DNA of 64,000 nucleotides, from the NCBI GenBank assembly GCA_942492835.1, contig OW818645.1, positions 3,658,001 to 3,722,000 of the forward strand, in the 5' to 3' direction. The position numbers and the translations under genes were made by a program. This DNA is from GWB2-37-7 sp942492835. Its GTDB lineage: Bacteria; Bacillota; Clostridia; Lutisporales; Lutisporaceae. The notes under the pieces are model-generated. The model was not told where the DNA came from, did not search any database, and worked only from the letters and a program-made list of their open reading frames with translations. Positions 52,191 through 62,200 of the stretch are shown here, in pieces (the first letter of the stretch is position 1; every line of letters begins with the position of its first letter).

Positions 52191-53141
52191 TTGGAATTTG
52201 TACATATACCAGTCCTGTTCAAGGAAACAATAGAATATTTAAATGTCAGGCCAGGTGGGGTATATGTTGATTGCACCTTAGGCGGCGCAGGACATTCTTT
52301 TGAGATAATAAAAAGAATGCAGCCAGACGGAGTGTTGATTGGCATAGACCAAGACCAGGATGCAATAGATGCAGCAAGTCAAAAGCTTGTGGAATACAAG
52401 GATAGCATAATCATAGTTAAGGATAACTTCAGAAATATAAAAAACATTATACATAATGCCGGTTTTGATAAGGTAGACGGAATTTTGATGGATATAGGGG
52501 TTTCCTCTCACCAGATAGATGAAGAGGAAAGAGGGTTTAGCTATATGCATGACGGTCTTTTGGATATGCGTATGGATTTATCAAAAGGGGTAACTGCAGG
52601 AGAATTGTTAAACAATGCAAGCCAGCAGGAGTTAAAGAGAATAATAAGGGACTATGGCGAAGAAAAATGGGCCGACAGGGTAGCAAAGTTCATCTGTGAT
52701 GAGAGACAGAAATATAAGATAGAAACTACCTTTCAATTGGTAGATATAATAAAAATGGCGATACCAGCAGCAGCAAGGAGAGAAGGAGGACACCCTGCAA
52801 AACGTACCTTCCAAGCTCTAAGGATTGCAGTCAATGACGAACTAGACGTGCTTGAAGCAGCATTAAAGGATGCAGTAGAGCTTTTAAGGGATGGCGGAAG
52901 AGTAGCGGTTATAACATTTCATTCCTTAGAGGATAGAATAGTAAAAAGTATATTCAATCAACTAGAACGTCCTTGCACATGCCCACCCAAAATACCCATA
53001 TGTGTATGTGGTAAGGAGCCCATGGTTAAAGTACTTACAAGAAAACCTGTTACAGCTATGGAGACTGAGCTGGAAATAAACTCTAGATCGAAGAGTGCTA
53101 AGCTTAGAGTAGCAGAAAGAGTAGGTTCTAAAAAACTTTAG
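52191..53141 (+). CDS. rsmH: 16S rRNA (cytosine-1402-N4)-methyltransferase
   Basis: 316 residues with a TTG start behind AAGGGTGA. Starts MEFVHIPVLFKETIEYL; SAM site is VDCTLGGAGHSFEI, followed by GILMDIGVSSHQID and RGFSYMHDGLLDMRMD. It methylates C1402 of 16S rRNA in the P site. The C-terminal Cys-rich strip RPCTCPPKIPICVCG is usual for the family. Confidence 0.97.
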   Translation: MEFVHIPVLFKETIEYLNVRPGGVYVDCTLGGAGHSFEIIKRMQPDGVLIGIDQDQDAIDAASQKLVEYKDSIIIVKDNFRNIKNIIHNAGFDKVDGILMDIGVSSHQIDEEERGFSYMHDGLLDMRMDLSKGVTAGELLNNASQQELKRIIRDYGEEKWADRVAKFICDERQKYKIETTFQLVDIIKMAIPAAARREGGHPAKRTFQALRIAVNDELDVLEAALKDAVELLRDGGRVAVITFHSLEDRIVKSIFNQLERPCTCPPKIPICVCGKEPMVKVLTRKPVTAMETELEINSRSKSAKLRVAERVGSKKL

Positions 53142-53152
53142 GAGGAATAAAA

Positions 53153-53641
53153 TTGGTAGTAGCAGATAACAGAGCATATGACTACAATAGTTATGAATAT
53201 TTAGAACAATCGAAGCAAGATAAGAAACTTCCTAAGAAGAATCGAAGAAAGAAGCCAAAGAATAGGGTTAATATATTGAATATCGCATTTGTTTTTGGTT
53301 TATGTATATTTATTATTTCTAGATATGCATATATAGCAGAAATTAATTTTGATAATAAAGAGCTTGATAAGAATATAAAACAAGCACAAACAGAAAATAC
53401 CGATCTTAACGTACAGCTTATGAAGTCAGTTAACCTAGAAAACTTAGAGCAGGTAGCTATAGGAAAGCTGAATATGCAGTATCCTGATGTTATGAATCAA
53501 ATAGTGTATGTACAAGTGCAGGAGACTAACACAGATGTAGCTGCAAACAGTGATTATCATGGAGTAGAAGATGTAGAGGAAAACAAGTATTTGGTCAGTA
53601 CAAAGCAAGCGATTACTAACATATTAAAAATACTTGACTAA
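53153..53641 (+). CDS. ftsL: FtsL-like cell division protein
   Basis: 162 residues, TTG start behind AGGAGG. A basic cytoplasmic N-terminus (KLPKKNRRKKPKNR), one membrane helix (ILNIAFVFGLCIFIISRY), then a short coiled coil (DKNIKQAQTENTDLNVQL) and a segment LNMQYPDVMNQIVYV. Sequence is poorly conserved, so the call rests on layout and position between rsmH and the PBP gene. By family it bridges division proteins at the septum. Confidence 0.8.
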   Translation: MVVADNRAYDYNSYEYLEQSKQDKKLPKKNRRKKPKNRVNILNIAFVFGLCIFIISRYAYIAEINFDNKELDKNIKQAQTENTDLNVQLMKSVNLENLEQVAIGKLNMQYPDVMNQIVYVQVQETNTDVAANSDYHGVEDVEENKYLVSTKQAITNILKILD

Positions 53642-53677
53642 AGCTTTATAATTCATTCTTATAGGTGGTGTTTTGAT

Positions 53678-55657
53678 TTGGCAAATGTTAAGATAAAAGT
53701 TAAGAAAAGACTGTTGTTTCTTTTGATAATATTTACATTAGTTTTTGTGGGGTTAACTGGACGCTTGGCATTTATACAAATTGTCAATAGCGGTGAGTAT
53801 CAGAAGAAAGCTATGGAACAATGGACAAGAGATATAAAAATTCCCTCTAAAAGAGGGATTATTTATGACCGAAATGGTAAAGAACTTGCGATAAGTGCCA
53901 CAGCTTATGAAATCATAGTATGTCCTGTAGAGGTTAAGGATAAAGAAGCAGTAGCAACAGCTTTGTCAGAAGCACTTGAGATGGATAAGGCGACAGTATT
54001 GGAAAAGGTAAACAAGAATCAAGCAACTGTAGTCATTAAGAAGAATGTTGATGCAGAGATTGTAAAGGCATTAAGAGAGAAGGAATTAGAAGGCATATTA
54101 TATAATGAAGGCAGCAAAAGGTTTTATCCTCAAAGGAACTTCGCTTCTTATGTATTAGGCTTTACCAGTGTAGACAATTTAGGACAAGAGGGAATAGAAA
54201 AAACCTTTGACAAGTATCTAAGTGGGTTCCCTGGGAGAAACATAAGAATGACAGATGCCCTCGGTCAAGAGCTCCCTGAAAGTGATAGCAAGTACTATGA
54301 AGCTCAGGATGGATTAAACCTTGTACTTACAGTAGATGAAGTAATACAGCATTTTGCCGAGAAGGCAGTAGAAAACGCCTATATAGAACAAAAGGCAAAA
54401 AGGGTTACTGCAATAGTTATGGATCCAAAGACTGGCGATGTATTGGCAATGGCTGTTAAGGGCGATTATGATAACAATGAGCCCAGAAAAGCACCTGAAG
54501 AATTGACAGATACATGGGATACTTTAACCACTGACCAGCAGTACAATGAATTACTTAAGACATGGAGAAATCCTGCTGTGTCAGATACCTTTGAGCCTGG
54601 TTCTACTTTCAAGATTATTACAACTGCGGCAGGCTTGGAGGAGAAGGTGGTAAGCCCTACGGATAGATTTTATTGCAGTGGTACTATAACTATAGCTGGA
54701 AAGAAGCTTAAGTGCTGGAAAAGCTATAATCCGCATGGCAGCGAGAGCTTTGTGGAAGGGGTACAGAACTCCTGTAATCCTGTATTTATTGAAGTAGGTC
54801 AGTTATTAGGAAAGGAAAAATTCTATAAATATATAAAAGCCTTTGGTTTTGGAGAGCCTACAAATATTAAGCTTCTTGGTGAAGCATCAGGTATCTTATA
54901 TAAGCCAAGCCAAATGGGACCTGTAGAGTTAGCGACAATATCCTTTGGTCAAGGTATAGCGGTAACTCCTATACAGCTTGTTACTGCAGTATCGGCGGCA
55001 GTAAATGATGGATATCTTATGGAGCCTAGAATAGCTAAGCAGCTAGTTGATAATGAAGGCAATATAGTACATGAGTTTCAACCTAAGGTTGTAAGGCAAG
55101 TAATATCTAATGAAACCTCAGCATTAACAAGAGAAATCCTAGAATCAGTTGTTGCAGACGGTACAGGTAAGAGCGCATATGTGCCTGGCTATAGAGTAGG
55201 TGGTAAAACTGGTACAGCACAAAAGGCAGCGAATGGAGTCTATTTATCAGGAAAATATATAGCATCCTTTGTAGGCTTTGCTCCTGCTAATGATCCGAAG
55301 GTTGTAGTGCTGGTAGTAATTGATGAGCCTAATGGATTTAGCCACTTCGGTGGTCAAATTGCTGGCCCAGTAGTTAAGAGTATTATATCTGATACATTAA
55401 GATATCTTGATGTAAAACCTCAATATACCGCAGATGAGCTTGCACTTATGCAAAAACCACAGGTACAGGTTCCTGAGCTGCGAAATATGGCTTATAAGGA
55501 TGCATTAAAGCTACTGAATAAAATTAAGCTGAATGCTCAATTAGAAAGTGGAGAAGGAGAAAGCAACTTAAACTCTCTTATAGTTAATCAGGTGCCAAAG
55601 CCGGGAGCTAAAATAAATGAGGGCGGAAATGTAATTCTATATGTTAAGACACAGTAG
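53678..55657 (+). CDS. spoVD: Penicillin-binding transpeptidase with PASTA domain (SpoVD/FtsI)
   Basis: 659 residues, TTG start behind AGGTGGTG. One N-terminal membrane helix (LLFLLIIFTLVFVGLTG), PBP dimer domain (about 50-230), then transpeptidase motifs: EPGSTFKIITTAA (SxxK), QNSCNPVFIE (SxN) and GGKTGTAQKA (KTG). One PASTA domain closes the protein (VPELRNMAYKDALKLLNKI). Membrane-bound enzyme that crosslinks peptidoglycan at the septum or in spore cortex. The spoVE/ftsW-type partner lies in the same cluster. Confidence 0.95.
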   Translation: MANVKIKVKKRLLFLLIIFTLVFVGLTGRLAFIQIVNSGEYQKKAMEQWTRDIKIPSKRGIIYDRNGKELAISATAYEIIVCPVEVKDKEAVATALSEALEMDKATVLEKVNKNQATVVIKKNVDAEIVKALREKELEGILYNEGSKRFYPQRNFASYVLGFTSVDNLGQEGIEKTFDKYLSGFPGRNIRMTDALGQELPESDSKYYEAQDGLNLVLTVDEVIQHFAEKAVENAYIEQKAKRVTAIVMDPKTGDVLAMAVKGDYDNNEPRKAPEELTDTWDTLTTDQQYNELLKTWRNPAVSDTFEPGSTFKIITTAAGLEEKVVSPTDRFYCSGTITIAGKKLKCWKSYNPHGSESFVEGVQNSCNPVFIEVGQLLGKEKFYKYIKAFGFGEPTNIKLLGEASGILYKPSQMGPVELATISFGQGIAVTPIQLVTAVSAAVNDGYLMEPRIAKQLVDNEGNIVHEFQPKVVRQVISNETSALTREILESVVADGTGKSAYVPGYRVGGKTGTAQKAANGVYLSGKYIASFVGFAPANDPKVVVLVVIDEPNGFSHFGGQIAGPVVKSIISDTLRYLDVKPQYTADELALMQKPQVQVPELRNMAYKDALKLLNKIKLNAQLESGEGESNLNSLIVNQVPKPGAKINEGGNVILYVKTQ

Positions 55658-55676
55658 CAGATATAAAAACAAATTG

Positions 55677-55717
55677 GGCAACGAAATTAAAGCTGATTTA
55701 ATTTCAGTTGCCTTTTT
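55677..55717 (+). terminator. Terminator between spoVD and murE
   Basis: ggcaac (55677-55682) with gttgcc (55707-55712), extended by aaattaaa/tttaattt, followed by TTTTT. The murE half of the cluster may thus have its own promoter in 55718-55850. Confidence 0.8.
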
Positions 55718-55858
55718 GTAAAGATTGGAGCATAATTAATAGATGTATGCCTGATATAAGGTTATATTTACCATAAATATGTATAAACTAAAAATATATG
55801 AAGACTTACTATTATATAGGATACGTTGAAATACTTTTAATATATGAGGAGGAATATA

Positions 55859-57316
55859 ATGAAGCTTGTTGATGTAATACGAGACGTTGATATAATCTCA
55901 AGTTATGGCGTAAGCTCGGTCGAAATTAAAGATGTTGTATATGATTCCAGAAAGGTGATGCCTGGAAGCTTATTCATATGCATAACAGGATTTAAAATGG
56001 ATGGACACGCCTATATAGATGAAGCAGTAGCCAAAGGTGCTGTTGCTGTACTTGTACAGAATGATATCCAAAAGGACGAAATATCAATTATTAAAGTTAA
56101 AGATACTAGAAAAGCGATGTCAACTGTAGCGAGCAATTTTTATGGAAAACCTACAGAAAAGATAAAGCTTATAGGTATCACAGGTACCAATGGTAAGACA
56201 ACAACTACATATCTAATAAGCTCAATTTTGGAGCACGCAAATAAGACGGCAGGTACAATAGGTACTATATCTGTTAAAATTGGGAAGGAAGAGATTGCTT
56301 CTAGTAGAACTACCCCCGAATCTTTAGATTTACAACAGCTTTTTTGTGATATGGTGAACAAAAAGATTGAATACTCAGTTATGGAGGTATCCTCCCATGC
56401 TTTAGAGCTGGGAAGGGTGGATGATTGTAACTTTGGAATAGGAATATTTACCAATCTGACACAGGATCACTTAGATTATCATAAGAATTTTGATAATTAT
56501 CGAGAAGCCAAAAAAAAGCTTTTCTATAAAACCAGTCGCTGGAATATAATCAATATAGATGATAGTCATGGTAGAATAATAGCAGAAGAAATAAAGAGCC
56601 TTAATACTACTCTAATAACATATGGGATTGATAATAATGCCGATATAATGGCAAAAAATATAGAAATAGATGCAAAAGGTATAAAGTTTACTTTAGTTAC
56701 ACCAAGCTATAGCATCGATATTCAAAACAAAATACCCGGTAAGTTTAGTGTCTACAACTGCTTAGCAGCAGCATCTGCAGCTTATGTGGAAGGAATAGAT
56801 AAGGACATAATACGAGATGGTATATATAATCTTAGTAAAGTTCCGGGAAGATCTGAGGTAGTAAATATAGATAAGCCATATACAGTGATGATTGATTATG
56901 CTCACAGTCCTGATGGCTTAGAGAACATACTAAAATCCATAAGACAATATGTAAAAGGAAGAATAATTACTGTCTTTGGCTGCGGTGGTGACAGAGAAAC
57001 ATTAAAAAGACCAATAATGGGAGAAACAGCAGGCAGACTCTCAGACTATTGCATTATTACCTCTGATAATCCTAGAAGCGAAGAACCGATTAGTATAATA
57101 AGACAGGTAGAAGAGGGCATGAGAAACACAGATTGTGATTATATTTGTATAGAAAATAGAAAAGATGGAATAAAATATGCTTTGACCATTGCAAATAAGG
57201 ATGATATTGTTTTACTGGCAGGAAAAGGTCATGAAACCTATCAAGTTCTAAAGGAAGGTACAATACACTTTGATGAAAAGGAAATTGTGAGAGAACTTAT
57301 AAGGGAGGAAGTATAA
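55859..57316 (+). CDS. murE: UDP-MurNAc-tripeptide synthetase (meso-diaminopimelate adding)
   Basis: 485 residues from the second ATG with GAGGAGG; an ATG at 55844 overlaps that site. ATP-binding GITGTNGKTTTTYLI, carbamoyl-Lys region TNLTQDHLDYHKNFDNY, and DNPRSEEP, the motif that selects meso-diaminopimelate rather than lysine. Adds the third residue of the stem peptide in the cytoplasm, so the wall should be of DAP type. The murF start overlaps by one base. Confidence 0.96.
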   Translation: MKLVDVIRDVDIISSYGVSSVEIKDVVYDSRKVMPGSLFICITGFKMDGHAYIDEAVAKGAVAVLVQNDIQKDEISIIKVKDTRKAMSTVASNFYGKPTEKIKLIGITGTNGKTTTTYLISSILEHANKTAGTIGTISVKIGKEEIASSRTTPESLDLQQLFCDMVNKKIEYSVMEVSSHALELGRVDDCNFGIGIFTNLTQDHLDYHKNFDNYREAKKKLFYKTSRWNIINIDDSHGRIIAEEIKSLNTTLITYGIDNNADIMAKNIEIDAKGIKFTLVTPSYSIDIQNKIPGKFSVYNCLAAASAAYVEGIDKDIIRDGIYNLSKVPGRSEVVNIDKPYTVMIDYAHSPDGLENILKSIRQYVKGRIITVFGCGGDRETLKRPIMGETAGRLSDYCIITSDNPRSEEPISIIRQVEEGMRNTDCDYICIENRKDGIKYALTIANKDDIVLLAGKGHETYQVLKEGTIHFDEKEIVRELIREEV

Positions 57317-58689
57317 TGGAGAGGTTAGGCATAGAAGAAGTGATTCATGCCTGTGAAGCTACCCCATTTAATTGTAGTAATATACCTTATATAACAGGTA
57401 TAGCAACAGACAGCAGAAAACTCAAAAAAGGAGATATGTTTGTAGCTATTAAGGGAGAAAGGTTTGATGGACATGAGTATGCCGAGGATGCCATAAAAGA
57501 CGGTGCTGCTATTGTATTATCAGAGGAGAAGCTAAAAATAGATATACCTTATATTCTAGTAAAAGATACAATAAAAGCTTTACATAAGCTTGCTAAGTAT
57601 TATAAAAACAAGTTTCAAATTCCTTTTATAGCAATAACAGGCAGCTCAGGGAAGACTACAACGAAGGATATGGTAGCTTCTGTGCTGTCAGAGAAATATA
57701 AGGTGTTAAAAACCAAGGGAAATTTCAATAATGCTATAGGCTTACCCTTGACCTTATTTGATTTAGAGCATAGCCATGAGATTTGTGTTTTAGAGATGGG
57801 TATGAACAGTCTAGGTGAAATTGAGATGTTAGCTGAAATAGCGATGCCTGAGACTGGAATTATTACAAATGTAGGGACAGCACATATTGAAAAGCTGAAA
57901 TCACGAGAAAATATTTTGAAGGCTAAATTGGAGATGTTTACATGTTTTAATGAAAGCAATACGGCTGTAATAAACGGTGACAATGATTTGCTACAGCAGA
58001 TAAGTGATAAGCCTTACAAGATATTGAGATATGGTTTAAATGATGGTAATGACTGTAAAGCAGTAAATATTGTTGAAAAGGGTGAGGAAGGTATTGATTT
58101 TGAGGTTATATATCAGAATCAAAAAGAGAGATATCATGTTCCTATACCCGGTATGCATAATGTTTACAATGCTTTGTCTGCAATTTGTATAGGAAGATTA
58201 TATGGACTATCTAGTAGTCAAATATATGATGGACTAATAAATTTTAAGCCTTCTAAAATGAGAATGGAAATCTTTCTGGGGAAGCAGAATATCAAAGTAA
58301 TAAATGATGTTTATAATGCAAACCCTGATTCTGTGATGGCAGCCATCGGTGCTCTGGCAAGTATGAAGGTACCCGGAAGAAAGATATGTATATTAGGTGA
58401 TATGTTGGAGCTTGGAGATTACTCTAAAGAGGGACATGAAAAGGTTGGAATATTTGCAGCAGAGAACAAAATGGATTTAGTAGTAGCTGTAGGGCAGATG
58501 TCCACTGCTATAGTAAATGGTGCTGGCATGTCAAAAGGCGGTAGAATTAAACTTTATAGCTTTAGCACAAATCAAGAGGTTATAGACAATATGAAAAGCA
58601 TTATTAGATCAAATGATACAATTTTGATAAAGGGCTCAAGAGGTATGCATATGGAGAATATTGTAGAGAGCCTACGTGAGGAGAGATAG
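57316..58689 (+). CDS. murF: UDP-MurNAc-tripeptide-D-alanyl-D-alanine ligase
   Basis: 457 residues. N-terminal region with TDSRKLKKGDMFVAIKG, ATP site AITGSSGKTTTKDMVA, then EMGMNSLGEIEMLAEIA and NDVYNANPDSVMAAI. It adds D-Ala-D-Ala to the cytoplasmic UDP-MurNAc-tripeptide. The ATG overlaps the murE stop (TAATG); mraY follows 5 bp after its stop. Confidence 0.96.
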   Translation: MERLGIEEVIHACEATPFNCSNIPYITGIATDSRKLKKGDMFVAIKGERFDGHEYAEDAIKDGAAIVLSEEKLKIDIPYILVKDTIKALHKLAKYYKNKFQIPFIAITGSSGKTTTKDMVASVLSEKYKVLKTKGNFNNAIGLPLTLFDLEHSHEICVLEMGMNSLGEIEMLAEIAMPETGIITNVGTAHIEKLKSRENILKAKLEMFTCFNESNTAVINGDNDLLQQISDKPYKILRYGLNDGNDCKAVNIVEKGEEGIDFEVIYQNQKERYHVPIPGMHNVYNALSAICIGRLYGLSSSQIYDGLINFKPSKMRMEIFLGKQNIKVINDVYNANPDSVMAAIGALASMKVPGRKICILGDMLELGDYSKEGHEKVGIFAAENKMDLVVAVGQMSTAIVNGAGMSKGGRIKLYSFSTNQEVIDNMKSIIRSNDTILIKGSRGMHMENIVESLREER

Positions 58690-58694
58690 AACAA

Positions 58695-59669
58695 ATGATA
58701 GATTATTTTAATGGTCAATACAACATATATTTTATTAGCATAATATCAGCTTTTGTAATTGCATTAGCATTAGGTCCAATAATAATCCCGATTTTATCCA
58801 GACTGAACTTTGGTCAAACAATCAGAACGGAAGGTCCGCAAAGCCACCAAAAGAAGTTTGGTACTCCAGCTATGGGGGGATTTATATTCCTTATAGCTAC
58901 AGCAATAGTGGCTTTAGCTTTCTCAAGAGATAAGGATATGCTGCTTGTACTTATTAGTACCTTCCTTTTTGGACTTATTGGCTTTGCTGATGACTATATA
59001 AAGAAAATCAAGAAAAGATCTTTGGGGCTTAGAGCTTATCAAAAGATAATTGCACAACTGGTTGTAGCATTTCTCATTACTTATGTAGCCTCGGGAGTAA
59101 GTCAAGTAGGTACAGGCGTTTTAGTACCATTTACTCATAAATTTTGGGATTTAGGAATTATGTACATACCTATTACAATATTTATAATAATCGGTACTGT
59201 AAATAGTGTAAACCTTACTGATGGTTTAGATGGCTTGGCAGGCGGCGTAACAGTGGTTGTTCTGGGCTTTTTCTCAGTGGTAACACTAGCTAGTAAACAA
59301 CTTGGATTGCTTGTGTTTTGTGGAGCATTGATAGGAGCTCTACTGGGCTTCTTAAGGTTTAACTCTCATCCTGCTCAGGTATTTATGGGAGACACAGGTT
59401 CCTTAGCATTGGGAGGTGCTGTGGTATCCTTGGCAGTGGTTACAAAGCTTCCTGTTTTCTTAGTAATTGTTGGAGCTGTATATGTAGCAGAAGCAGTTTC
59501 AGATATATTACAAGTGGTATATTTTAAGGCTACCGGCGGTAAAAGAATATTTAAGATGGCTCCTTTGCATCATCACTTTGAGCTATCGGGCTGGGCGGAA
59601 TCAAAGATAGTTTCGATATTCATAATAGTTACAATTATATTATGCTTAATTGGACTATTAGCAATATAA
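58695..59669 (+). CDS. mraY: Phospho-MurNAc-pentapeptide transferase
   Basis: 324 residues, about ten membrane helices. Motifs: GFADDYIKKIKKRS with the catalytic Asp pair, NLTDGLDGLAGG, and KMAPLHHHFELSGWAE. It attaches phospho-MurNAc-pentapeptide to undecaprenyl phosphate, forming lipid I. GAGGAGAGA overlaps the end of murF. Confidence 0.97.
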   Translation: MIDYFNGQYNIYFISIISAFVIALALGPIIIPILSRLNFGQTIRTEGPQSHQKKFGTPAMGGFIFLIATAIVALAFSRDKDMLLVLISTFLFGLIGFADDYIKKIKKRSLGLRAYQKIIAQLVVAFLITYVASGVSQVGTGVLVPFTHKFWDLGIMYIPITIFIIIGTVNSVNLTDGLDGLAGGVTVVVLGFFSVVTLASKQLGLLVFCGALIGALLGFLRFNSHPAQVFMGDTGSLALGGAVVSLAVVTKLPVFLVIVGAVYVAEAVSDILQVVYFKATGGKRIFKMAPLHHHFELSGWAESKIVSIFIIVTIILCLIGLLAI

Positions 59670-59718
59670 CCTACTTTACATTACAGCAATGCATCAAAAT
59701 ATTGAGAGGATGATTATT

Positions 59719-61083
59719 ATGCAGATCAAAGATAAAAGAGTTTTAGTTATTGGAGCAGCAGTAACAGGAGTGCCAGTAGTAAATCAACTTTACAAAATGG
59801 GTGCAAAAATAACCTTAAATGATAAAAAATCAAATTTAGAGATAGAGGAAATGCTTAAAGAGATAAATCCTAAAGATATAAATATTGTAGGTGGAGAGCA
59901 TCCAATTGAATTGGCAGAGCAAGCTGATTTAGTGGTGGTAAGCCCAGGAATCCCATTGGAGCTGCCTATTATAGCTAGAGCAAAAGAGCTAGGCAAGGAG
60001 GTAATTGGAGACATAGAGCTTGCCTATAGACTGACCAATACCCCTATTGCTGCAATAACAGGAACAAACGGAAAAACAACTACAACAGCACTGCTTGGAG
60101 AAATAATGAAGGAAAGCGGCAGACAAACCTTTGTAACAGGCAATATTGGACTTACTATGATAACAGAGGTGGATAAAGCAAAGCCTGAGGATATATTCGT
60201 TTTGGAAACAAGCAGCTTTCAACTTGATACAACTATTGACTTCAAACCAACAATCTCAGCAATACTGAACATAACACCAGATCATTTAGATAGACATAAA
60301 ACCTATGAAAATTATATAAATGCAAAATGCAAGGTATTTGCTAATCAAGGACAAGGCGATTATGCAATACTGAACAAGGGTGATGAGGAAACATATAAAA
60401 TTGCAAATAGAGTTTTATGCAAGCTTCTTTTCTTTAGCCGTAAGGAAATCCTTGAAGAGGGTGCCTTTGTAGAAGATGGAATGATTGTAATAAAACTTGG
60501 AGATAAAACGGAAAGAATAATAAAAACAGAAGAAATTTATATACCTGGTCCTCATAACATTGAGAATGCTTTGGCGGCTTCATTGATGGCATATTGCTTA
60601 GGTGTTACGCCAGAGGTTATTAGTAAGGTATTAAAGGAATTTAGGGGAGTAGAACATCGTATAGAATATGTAGATGAAATTAATGGTGTCACATACTACA
60701 ATGATTCAAAGGGTACAAATGTAGATGCCTCCAAAGTAGCAGTACTTGCTATGGAAAGACCTATTGTACTAATAGCAGGAGGCTATGATAAAGGCAGCGA
60801 ATATGATGATTTTATAGAAACCTTTGAAGGCAGAGTAAAGGATATGGTCTTAATAGGAAAAACAGCGGATAAAATTGAGCAAACTGCAAAAAGGCACGGT
60901 TTTAATGCTATTCATAGAGCTGAATCTATAGAAGTAGCAGTAAGCCTATGCAGTAAGCTTGCTAGTGAAGGAGATTGCGTCTTGCTGTCACCTGCTTGTG
61001 CAAGCTGGGGAATGTTCGAAAATTATGAAGAGAGAGGAAGAATATTTAAGAGTCTTGTTAAAGGCTTAAGGGGGATAGGTTAA
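59719..61083 (+). CDS. murD: UDP-MurNAc-L-alanine-D-glutamate ligase
   Basis: 454 residues from the third in-frame ATG (MQIKDKRVLVIGAAVTG), which has AGAGG at 9 nt; earlier ATGs lack a site. ATP site AAITGTNGKTTTTALLG, then LNITPDHLDRHKTYENY, YYNDSKGTNVDA and LLSPACASWGMFENYEERG. It adds D-Glu to UDP-MurNAc-L-Ala. Its stop overlaps the ftsW start by one base. Confidence 0.96.
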   Translation: MQIKDKRVLVIGAAVTGVPVVNQLYKMGAKITLNDKKSNLEIEEMLKEINPKDINIVGGEHPIELAEQADLVVVSPGIPLELPIIARAKELGKEVIGDIELAYRLTNTPIAAITGTNGKTTTTALLGEIMKESGRQTFVTGNIGLTMITEVDKAKPEDIFVLETSSFQLDTTIDFKPTISAILNITPDHLDRHKTYENYINAKCKVFANQGQGDYAILNKGDEETYKIANRVLCKLLFFSRKEILEEGAFVEDGMIVIKLGDKTERIIKTEEIYIPGPHNIENALAASLMAYCLGVTPEVISKVLKEFRGVEHRIEYVDEINGVTYYNDSKGTNVDASKVAVLAMERPIVLIAGGYDKGSEYDDFIETFEGRVKDMVLIGKTADKIEQTAKRHGFNAIHRAESIEVAVSLCSKLASEGDCVLLSPACASWGMFENYEERGRIFKSLVKGLRGIG

Positions 61084-62195
61084 TGCCTGTAAAAAAAAGC
61101 AATAACATGGACTTTACACTTATGATAACAGTGCTAATATTGCTTGCTATCGGGGTATCAATGGTATTTAGTGCAAGCTCAATATCATCACAATTTAAGC
61201 ATGATGATCAGTATTTTTTCTTAAAGTCACAAGGAGCCTATGCTATTTTAGGTATAATAGTTATGCTGGTTATAAGCAAAGTGAATTATAAGATATTAGG
61301 TCAGCTTGCACCTTTGATGGTTGTAGTTAGTTTTGTGTTGCTACTGCTTGTATTTGTACCAGGAATAGGTTTAAAGCTAAACGGTGCTAGCAGATGGTTA
61401 GACTTGGGTATTACGACTATGCAGCCTTCGGAGTTTGCTAAGTTTGCACTTGTGCTTTTTATGGCAAAAAGTATTAGCCAAAAAAAGGATAAGATAAAAA
61501 GTTTTACTCAAGGGGTATTGCCATATATTTTGCTGATGGGAGCTTATTGTATATTAATAGTGTTAGAGCCTAACAAAAGTATGGCAATAATATTTGTGTT
61601 GCTTACCTTTTCTGTGCTTTTCTCAGCAGGTGCAAAGTTATGGCACCTTGCTATATGGGGATTGCCGATTATACCAGCAGGAATATATATTATAAAAAGA
61701 GAGCAGTATAGCTTATCTAGAATTACTAGCTATTTGGATCCTTGGGCAGATCAGTATAAAACAGGGTATCAAGCTATTCAATCTCTACTGGCGCTAGGAT
61801 CGGGAGGTATATTTGGTTTAGGCTTAGGAAACAGCAGGCAGAAGTTTTTCTATATACCTGAGCCGCAGAATGATTTTATTTTCTCAATAATTGGAGAAGA
61901 ACTAGGCTTTATAGGAACCACGACAATTATACTACTGTTCTTGCTGCTTATTTGGAGAGGTATAAGAATTGCTTTGCAGAGCCCGGACACCTTTGGCTGT
62001 TTACTTGCTACAGGAATAGTCAGCATGATAGGTATTCAGGTTGCATTAAATATAGCAGTAGCTACAGTTTCGATTCCAACTACTGGCGTATCACTGCCCT
62101 TCATAAGTGCAGGAGGTACTTCACTATTGTTCATAATGGCGAACATGGGAATATTATTAAACATTTCAAGAAATATAAAAACTATTAGGAGCTGA
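61083..62195 (+). CDS. spoVE: SEDS glycosyltransferase FtsW/SpoVE
   Basis: 370 residues, ten membrane helices. Conserved: GISMVFSAS-like (IGVSMVFSASSIS), GASRWLDLG, LQPSEFAK-like (MQPSEFAKFALVLFMA), GSGGIFGLGLGNSRQK and the tail TTGVSLPFISAGGTSLLF. SEDS proteins polymerise lipid II into glycan strands with a partner class B PBP, here the spoVD product. Position and PASTA partner suit SpoVE, but FtsW for vegetative division cannot be excluded. Confidence 0.94.
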   Translation: MPVKKSNNMDFTLMITVLILLAIGVSMVFSASSISSQFKHDDQYFFLKSQGAYAILGIIVMLVISKVNYKILGQLAPLMVVVSFVLLLLVFVPGIGLKLNGASRWLDLGITTMQPSEFAKFALVLFMAKSISQKKDKIKSFTQGVLPYILLMGAYCILIVLEPNKSMAIIFVLLTFSVLFSAGAKLWHLAIWGLPIIPAGIYIIKREQYSLSRITSYLDPWADQYKTGYQAIQSLLALGSGGIFGLGLGNSRQKFFYIPEPQNDFIFSIIGEELGFIGTTTIILLFLLLIWRGIRIALQSPDTFGCLLATGIVSMIGIQVALNIAVATVSIPTTGVSLPFISAGGTSLLFIMANMGILLNISRNIKTIRS

Positions 62196-62200
62196 TTGCT

